A DNA stretch of 64,000 nucleotides from Sinosporangium album. Its GTDB lineage: Bacteria > Actinomycetota > Actinomycetes > Streptosporangiales > Streptosporangiaceae. The translations under genes were made by a program, and so were the position numbers. The stretch is taken from assembly GCF_900100605.1 (NCBI RefSeq), contig NZ_FNCN01000003.1, forward strand, positions 310,001 through 374,000, given 5' to 3'. Below, piece after piece: positions 58,898-64,000 of the stretch. The notes beneath the pieces are model-generated. The model ran no database searches, was not told the origin of the DNA, and saw nothing but the letters and a program-made list of their open reading frames with translations. Every line of letters starts with the position of its first letter. The stretch's first letter is position 1.

Positions 58898-60859
58898 TCA
58901 CGGGAGGGGTTTGTCGGGACGCTCGAAGACGCGGATGGTGTTCACGACCGTGTTGCCGAAACGTTTGGCGAAACGCACGTTGAGCCGGCCGTCGACGACT
59001 TTCACGGTGTACCGCTTGGTGACGGCCGTGTGCGTGCCGGCCTCGAACGCGAGATCGAGCGCCGGGACCGCCAGTTCGTCTTCGACGATGACGTCGAAGA
59101 CGCGCTGTCCAGGCCGTGAGGACCGCAGGTCGGCGAAACCGAGTTCGACGGTGTAGGTGCCGTAGAGCACGTTGTCGAAGCGGTATTCCAGCATCGATTC
59201 GCGGGCGCTCTTGAACAGTTCCTGCTCGGATGTTCCCTTGATCGCCCGGGTAGTGGTGCCGACCCTGCTGCCGCCGATGTAGCCGTGCCCGCCCGCGGTG
59301 TATTTGCCGTCCTTGGACCAGCGGTCACCCAGCTCGTCCACCACGTCCTTGGTGCTGCCGACATCGAGCGCGATCTGGTGTCTCGGCACCACGGCCCGCA
59401 CCGTGACCTTGATATAGGGGTCGCGGCCGCTGTTGGAGTAGACGAGCAGCGTGCCGGTGAGCACGGCGCCCGGCCGCAGGCCGGCGGACGACGCGCTGAC
59501 CTTCAGCGTCGTGGACGCTCCCGCGGCGACCTCACCGCTCGCAGGCGTCGCGGTCAGCCAGGTCTCCGCGTCGTTGAACACGGTGTAGGTCGTCGCGCTG
59601 CCCAGGTTGGTCAACTCGACCGAGCCGGATCGTACGGCGTTCACCGGCATGATCAGCGTCACCTCGTCGGACTCGGCCGAAAGCCGCCCCGTGATCAGAG
59701 CGGTGTCGAAGCTGGTGAGAGCCCCCGCGGTGATGCTGACGTCCTGGAGGAAGGTGCCGTAGTGCAGCCTGGACACCTCGGCCTTGTGGTCGCCCACCGG
59801 AGCCTGGCCGTAGAAGCGGCCCTCCTCGTCGGTGAGGAAGCTCGTGTCGGCGCCGATTTTCACAGTGGCACCGATGACCGGCTTGCCGTCATTGGCGTCG
59901 GTGACGACACCGCCGACCAGGCCGTGCCCGCTCGCGGTGAAGGTCAGGCTCTGCCCGTTGCTCAGCGCCGGGGAGTTGTCGGAATACCAGAAGCTGACCC
60001 CGTCCGTGAAGTTCAGAATGCCGATCCTCGCGTTGCTTCCGAACTCGCGAGGGTTGTCGAGGTCCTTGTAGAAGAACCTGATCGAACCGTCCTCGCCGAG
60101 CGCGGCCGACACGGAAACGCGGAGGGTGCTGTCGTTCCTGAACGTGACGTTCCGCCACTCCACGACGAACGTCCGCCGCGGTGCCGTACCCAGCGTCGCG
60201 GTATAGACCCCGGCCTGGTCGTCCACGACGAGACTGTCCTGGTACGGGTAGACCATCGCTATATGCTGGCCGTATCCCGAGTGAAACTGCATGTAGCCCG
60301 TCGATCCGATCGAGCCGTGCTTGTACTGCGCGCCATACATCGGGAACGTGAACGGCAGGGCGACGCCCTGGGAGCCCCAGTCGCCGCTGGGGCCGATCTT
60401 GTGGGTGCCCGCGATGTACGGGTCGGCGCCTACGGTGCATACATGGCCGAACCCATCCGTGCGGGGCGGCAGGTTGAAGTCCTTGGTCAGGTCGCCGTTC
60501 ACTGTGACCGGCGCGCTCTGTGTGGATACGCACCTGGAGGCCGGGGTGACGTTCAGGTCGTAGGCGCCGTGCGGCAGGGCGAGGCGGTAGCGGCCGGCGG
60601 CGTCCGTGACTGCCTTCAGCGTCGTGCCCACGGCCGCGACCTCGGCGCCCGCCTGGGGGGTTCCCGCGGAGGTCACCGTGCCCGACACGCTGCCCGACAC
60701 GCCGGTCGACGGGTTCGCGGTCACTGCGGGGTCCGCTCTCATCGTCCGGTCGGCGGCCGTGAGGGTGGGGGTGGCCATCGCCACGCTCTGGGGAAGAAGG
60801 AGTGCGATTGCGGTGGCGAGTCCGATCAGGGTTGTTCGAAAGAGGGACTGGGGGGTCAT
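58898..60859 (-). CDS. Subtilase paralogue 4, protease domain lost
   Basis: A 653-residue secreted protein. It keeps the signal peptide of its paralogues (MTPQSLFRTTLIGLATAIALL) and then passes directly to one carboxypeptidase-regulatory-like domain, the beta domain, a second regulatory-like domain and the malectin-like C terminus. The whole prodomain and S8 domain are absent, so it has no catalytic Asp, His or Ser. The junction is in frame and no peptidase remnant is seen. It may bind the same substrate or cell-wall ligand as copies 2 and 3. ATG 60859 is preceded by AAAGAGAT. Confidence 0.88.
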   Translation of the reverse strand: MTPQSLFRTTLIGLATAIALLLPQSVAMATPTLTAADRTMRADPAVTANPSTGVSGSVSGTVTSAGTPQAGAEVAAVGTTLKAVTDAAGRYRLALPHGAYDLNVTPASRCVSTQSAPVTVNGDLTKDFNLPPRTDGFGHVCTVGADPYIAGTHKIGPSGDWGSQGVALPFTFPMYGAQYKHGSIGSTGYMQFHSGYGQHIAMVYPYQDSLVVDDQAGVYTATLGTAPRRTFVVEWRNVTFRNDSTLRVSVSAALGEDGSIRFFYKDLDNPREFGSNARIGILNFTDGVSFWYSDNSPALSNGQSLTFTASGHGLVGGVVTDANDGKPVIGATVKIGADTSFLTDEEGRFYGQAPVGDHKAEVSRLHYGTFLQDVSITAGALTSFDTALITGRLSAESDEVTLIMPVNAVRSGSVELTNLGSATTYTVFNDAETWLTATPASGEVAAGASTTLKVSASSAGLRPGAVLTGTLLVYSNSGRDPYIKVTVRAVVPRHQIALDVGSTKDVVDELGDRWSKDGKYTAGGHGYIGGSRVGTTTRAIKGTSEQELFKSARESMLEYRFDNVLYGTYTVELGFADLRSSRPGQRVFDVIVEDELAVPALDLAFEAGTHTAVTKRYTVKVVDGRLNVRFAKRFGNTVVNTIRVFERPDKPLP

Positions 60860-61825
60860 GGGGAGATGATCTCTTTCATGGTTCGCGGGTCCGCTCCACA
60901 GGAGAGTGAGCCGTTGTCGCACAGGCTCTTCGGATAGGTGCCGTGGAGGGCGGTCTGGCTTCGCTGCGGCCGTACGAGTGGCCGGGGCCATATGCAGAGC
61001 TCACCAGGAGCAAATGATCTTTACTGCTCACGTGAAGAATGCTCATGGATGAGTGTAATTTTTTCAAGGTTTGGATTGGTAACGATTGAAATGTCATGCC
61101 ATATTGTCATTTTGGATCGTTCTTTGTGGACAGGGGGTATGCGGAAGGTCGCCTGTCCGTCTTTAAAGGGGCGCCGGATGTGTCTAGTGCGCGGTGTTCG
61201 CCCAGCTCAGCGCGCCCGCTGATAGCGACTGCGGCGATGGCCCGCATGAAAGCGCGCTGACCTGGCTCTCATGTTCGTACGGCGATGTCATGAAATTCCG
61301 GCGCCGCCGCTCTGGCCCATCTGTGAAACGATTCCGTCTGCGAAAACGCGCATAACTCGCGGGCGCATCGAAAAGTGGAAGTCTTACCCTTTCCAGGGCC
61401 GGAGGGCCCCGACACCCCGGCATCGGTGGGCCGTGGTGTCTGTTGGCGCGTTCCCGAACTCGCGGGAGGGGTGGATGCCGACCTGTGCCCTCAGGCGATC
61501 CGCTCGGCCGAATCCAGGAAGCGGGCGGAGAGTTTCTCCCTCGCGTCGAGGACTTCGATGCCTATCGGCCTTCCCGAGTCACCCGGATATCTGCCGTCGG
61601 CGGCTCCGCCGCTCGATCGTGGCTGGCTGGCATTTCTCGCTATTATGGATTAATGCCCTCGGGTCTCGAATCTCTGCGAGGTATTCTGGCACGATGGAAA
61701 CTGGCGTTTGGGCCTGTCCATAGTTGGAGCGTTCCCTGGGGGTGTCGACCGGTAAATGCGCACGAATCCATACAAATTCCAAGAATCCTGATCCTGACTG
61801 AGCCGGCAAAGGATGGGAGGGGCAC
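60860..61825. other. Long intergenic region, no supported gene
   Basis: Almost 1 kb without convincing coding signal. Bases 61000-61130 are AT-rich. Open frames on both strands lack ribosome sites and family features. It separates the subtilase array from the plus-strand methyltransferase-like gene and holds the promoter of subtilase copy 4. Confidence 0.45.
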
Positions 61826-62461
61826 ATGCGAGACAAAGACGTCGACAGCATCGGGCGTAGCCCCGTGCAGCCCGCGCAACCCACACAGGGCGCGCAGCGC
61901 TCACGCCACGACCCCCCACCGCCGGCGAGCCGTGTCGGCCACCCCGGCAGGCATCCGGTCCACGAACTGACCTCAGAACTGCTCAAGCGCACCGAACACC
62001 TCGTCGGCCGACCGCTGAGGTCCGCGCTCGACATCGGCCACCGCGTCGGCCGCTTGACCCCCGTCATCGCTGACCACGCCGACCAGGTCACCACCGTCGA
62101 TCTGGCCGCCACCGATCTGGCCGCCGCCGACCTGGTCGGCGTGCCTGTGGCGCACGCCGTACACGGGCATCCCTTCGACGTCGCGGTCTCCCTGTGCGAC
62201 CTCACCTGGGCCCACGACGACGGCGAACTGCCCGCACTTCTACGCGCCGTACGGCACAGCGCGCGTTTCCTCATCGTCCTCGACCCGGCACCCGCGCCCA
62301 TCCCGGCCGGCCCTTACGCGCGCCTACGCCTCCTCACCGGCCATCTGCTGTCCCTGGTTCCCGGCGCCGCCGTCGTCGAATGCCGCGAACTGACCTCCGC
62401 GGGCCGACGCTCCTTCGCCGCCCTCATCGACCTCGGCCTCGGCTCGCAGCCTCCCAGGTGA
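61826..62461 (+). CDS. Degenerate SAM methyltransferase-like protein
   Basis: A 211-residue protein. After a disordered N-terminus, residues 45-205 follow a methyltransferase layout: RPLRSALDIGHRVGRLTPVIADHADQVTTVDL corresponds to motif I and the acidic loop, but the motif I residues normally reading GCGxG are GHRVG. PFDVAVSLCDLTWAHDDGELPALLRAV corresponds to motifs II-III. GGGAGGGG precedes the ATG at good spacing. Binding of SAM is doubtful. It is convergent with the sensor kinase genes. The function is unknown. Confidence 0.7.
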   Translation: MRDKDVDSIGRSPVQPAQPTQGAQRSRHDPPPPASRVGHPGRHPVHELTSELLKRTEHLVGRPLRSALDIGHRVGRLTPVIADHADQVTTVDLAATDLAAADLVGVPVAHAVHGHPFDVAVSLCDLTWAHDDGELPALLRAVRHSARFLIVLDPAPAPIPAGPYARLRLLTGHLLSLVPGAAVVECRELTSAGRRSFAALIDLGLGSQPPR

Positions 62462-62546
62462 CCGCGCCCGCCTCGGGCGACCAGCAGCGGGTGGGCGATG
62501 CTCATGGCGGCGGGCCCGGTACACAGCCGCCGCCGGAACCGGCGCG

Positions 62547-63917
62547 TCACTGGCGGCCGTTGTGCCGGCGGAGGGGGAGGCGGACGATGAAGCGGGCTCC
62601 GGCCGTACTGTCCTCGACGGTGAGGATGCCGCCGTGGGCCTCGGCGATCTCGCGGGCGATGGGGAGGCCGAGGCCGGTGCCTCCGGCGTCGCGGTTGCGG
62701 GCGGCGTCGAGGCGGGTGAAGCGGAGGAAGACGGTTTCGCGGTGCTCGGGGTCGATGCCGGCGCCGTCATCGAGGACTTCCAGGATGGCGGTTTCACCGT
62801 CGGCGGCGACCGAGACGCGGGCCTGGGCGACGGCGTGGCGTTCGGCGTTGTCGAGGAGGTTGGTGAGCATGCGGAGCAGGCGGAGCTTGTCGCCGGTGAC
62901 CCAGACGTCGGGCTGGAGGTCCCGCACGATCTCGATGCGGCGGGTCGGGCGTTGGTCGAGTTCGGCGGTGACGATCTCGGTGAGGTTGACCGGGTCGCGC
63001 TGGCCGGGGATGCCGGCGTCGAGGCGGGACAGCATGAGCAGGTCGGTGACGATGGCCTGGAGGCGGTCGAGGCTGCCGAGGAGGGCGCCGGCGGTGTCGG
63101 GCCAATCGACGTCGTCGGGATGGAGAAGGGACTCCTCGACCTGGGCGCGCATGGCGGTGATGGGGCTGCGCAGGTCGTGGCTGGCGTCCGAGGCGAAGCG
63201 GCGCTGCTGTTCGACGGTGGCCTGGAGGCGGTCGAGGGTGTGGTTGACGGTCGTGGCCAGGTGGCCGATCTCGTCCTTGTAGGCGGGGGTGGGGACGCGG
63301 CGGCCGAGGTCGGTGGAGGTGATGTCGGCGAGTTCCGAGCTGATGTCCTCGACGGGGGCGAGGGCTTTGGCGACGGTGCGGGAGATGCCCAGGGCGGTGA
63401 GTCCGGTGATGAGGGCGCAGGCGCCGAGCAGGCTCGCCAGGAAGCCCGGGCCGACGTACAGCGGCGGCGCCTTGTCGGCGGCGTACACGGTCCACTCGCC
63501 GTCGGGCGCGTAGACCTTGAAGCCGACGATGATCAGGCATGTGCCGGGGTAGGCGGGGCTGCGGCAGGTCTCGATCGTGGCGCGGCTGTCGGTGAGGGTG
63601 GGGTCCACGGTGGTGAGCGGGGGTCTGCCCAGGAGCGGGGCGCTGGCGCGCACCACCTCGTCCTTGCTGTTCTGGATCTGGACGAGGGTGACCTGTTCGA
63701 CGGGGGTGGGGTTGAACTGCCGGGCCAGGCCGTACCGCTCGACCTGGAGGGCGATCCGCCGCGTGGTGGCCGCGACGCGGTCGGCGGTCTGCTCGGTGAT
63801 GATCGTGTGTACCGCGAGCGTCGCGAGAACGGCCGCGGAAAGGCACAGGACACCGACGATGACGGTGGAGACCAAGGTCAACCTGGCCCGGACCGACCAG
63901 GTGTAGCGCGCGAACAT
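62547..63917 (-). CDS. Sensor histidine kinase (HAMP, HisKA, HATPase)
   Basis: A 456-residue membrane sensor kinase. Two transmembrane helices (about 12-40 and 155-180) enclose a roughly 115-residue extracytoplasmic sensor with a Cys pair (TCRSPAYPGTC) that could form a disulfide. HAMP follows, then the H box ASHDLRSPITAMRAQ with phospho-accepting His247, N box MLTNLLDNAERHA, G boxes DDGAGIDPEH and GGTGLGLPIAREIAEAHGG. The ATG lies six bases after the TGA of another kinase gene that enters from the window edge. A response-regulator gene is expected upstream, outside the window. Confidence 0.92.
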   Translation of the reverse strand: MFARYTWSVRARLTLVSTVIVGVLCLSAAVLATLAVHTIITEQTADRVAATTRRIALQVERYGLARQFNPTPVEQVTLVQIQNSKDEVVRASAPLLGRPPLTTVDPTLTDSRATIETCRSPAYPGTCLIIVGFKVYAPDGEWTVYAADKAPPLYVGPGFLASLLGACALITGLTALGISRTVAKALAPVEDISSELADITSTDLGRRVPTPAYKDEIGHLATTVNHTLDRLQATVEQQRRFASDASHDLRSPITAMRAQVEESLLHPDDVDWPDTAGALLGSLDRLQAIVTDLLMLSRLDAGIPGQRDPVNLTEIVTAELDQRPTRRIEIVRDLQPDVWVTGDKLRLLRMLTNLLDNAERHAVAQARVSVAADGETAILEVLDDGAGIDPEHRETVFLRFTRLDAARNRDAGGTGLGLPIAREIAEAHGGILTVEDSTAGARFIVRLPLRRHNGRQ

Positions 63918-63923
63918 GGCCGG

Positions 63924-64000
63924 TCACCCCTCCTTCGCAAGAGGCAGGCGGAGAACGAAGAGGGCGCCCGCGGCGCTGTCCTCGACCGCGAGGGCGCCTC
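63924..64000 (-). CDS. Sensor histidine kinase, C-terminal fragment (window edge)
   Basis: Only the last 25 codons are inside the window. They read as a kinase G3-end, LAVEDSAAGALFVLRLPLAKEG, which closely matches the end of the downstream kinase (LTVEDSTAGARFIVRLPLRRHNG). Thus two related kinases lie in tandem, six bases apart. Confidence 0.75.
   Translation of the reverse strand, partial: GALAVEDSAAGALFVLRLPLAKEG

Larger units (their letters stand above)
49061..60859 (-). repeat. Tandem array of four subtilase paralogues
   Basis: Four co-oriented genes (49061-51568, 51646-55164, 55314-58772, 58898-60859) share near-identical blocks at DNA and protein level, notably around the Asp/His motifs and the malectin-like end. 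They are separated by gaps of 77-149 bp, with terminator-like hairpins in each gap. They differ by domain loss: copy 1 lacks the C-terminal part, copy 4 lacks the protease. Confidence 0.9.

Noticed and set aside
61271-61723. Plus-strand frame of 150 codons after the subtilase array
   Set aside because: No ribosome site, Arg/Ser/Pro-rich translation and no recognisable fold.
1-64000. CRISPR arrays, tRNA or rRNA genes, insertion sequences, integrases
   Set aside because: None was seen: tandem repeats lack regular spacers, no cloverleaf was noticed on reading, and no transposase or integrase motif occurs. A tRNA scan could still be run.

Overview
The window is very GC-rich, with actinobacterial codon use, many GTG/TTG starts, a truncated conservon, GH18 chitinase, terpene synthase, F420-type oxidoreductase and NB-ARC/TPR regulator. 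Together these suggest a filamentous actinomycete, plausibly of the Streptosporangiales; that placement is an inference from gene content, not from a marker gene. I saw no rRNA, tRNA, CRISPR array, transposase or phage gene.

Layout. 1-5 kb: 3' end of recQ, a methyltransferase overlapping it tail to tail, a P-loop kinase-like protein, a freestanding acyl carrier protein behind an AT-rich leader, and an F420-type luciferase-like oxidoreductase. 5-11 kb: an alpha-carbonic anhydrase lipoprotein, a reduced conservon (sensor kinase plus DUF742 only) and an orphan oligopeptide-type binding protein. 11-17.5 kb: HrpA helicase, a HAD-like protein and a cytochrome P450. 17.5-20.5 kb: a translationally coupled benzoylformate decarboxylase / FAD-linked oxidase pair. 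20.6-25 kb: a divergent three-gene operon with a cyclooxygenase / alpha-dioxygenase-like haem enzyme, a small helical protein and a hydrolase fused to an acetoacetate-decarboxylase-like domain. 25-32.3 kb: a CopD-like membrane protein, a flavin halogenase, a UTRA-only sensor, a tyrosine phosphatase, a Gfo/Idh/MocA oxidoreductase, a PAC2 protein and a terpene synthase. 32.8-42 kb: an NB-ARC/TPR regulator with a frameshifted C terminus, a conserved 54-residue protein, an ABC exporter whose ATPase is fused to an S15-type hydrolase, a polytopic membrane protein and a copD-copC pair. 42-49 kb: a chitinase with duplicated chitin-binding modules behind a row of five hairpins, then secreted or lipid-anchored proteins. 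49-60.9 kb: four tandem paralogues of a secreted subtilase. 61.8-64 kb: a degenerate methyltransferase-like protein and two tandem sensor kinases (the second cut by the window edge).

The two most unusual systems are the subtilase array and the oxygenase operon. In the array, two copies have full catalytic triads, one has lost three of four catalytic residues plus its C-terminal lectin-like part, and one has lost the whole protease. The oxygenase operon looks like an uncharacterised oxidised-lipid pathway. Intergenic regions repeatedly carry short tandem repeats and perfect hairpins, and most subtilase genes have their own terminator-like hairpin.
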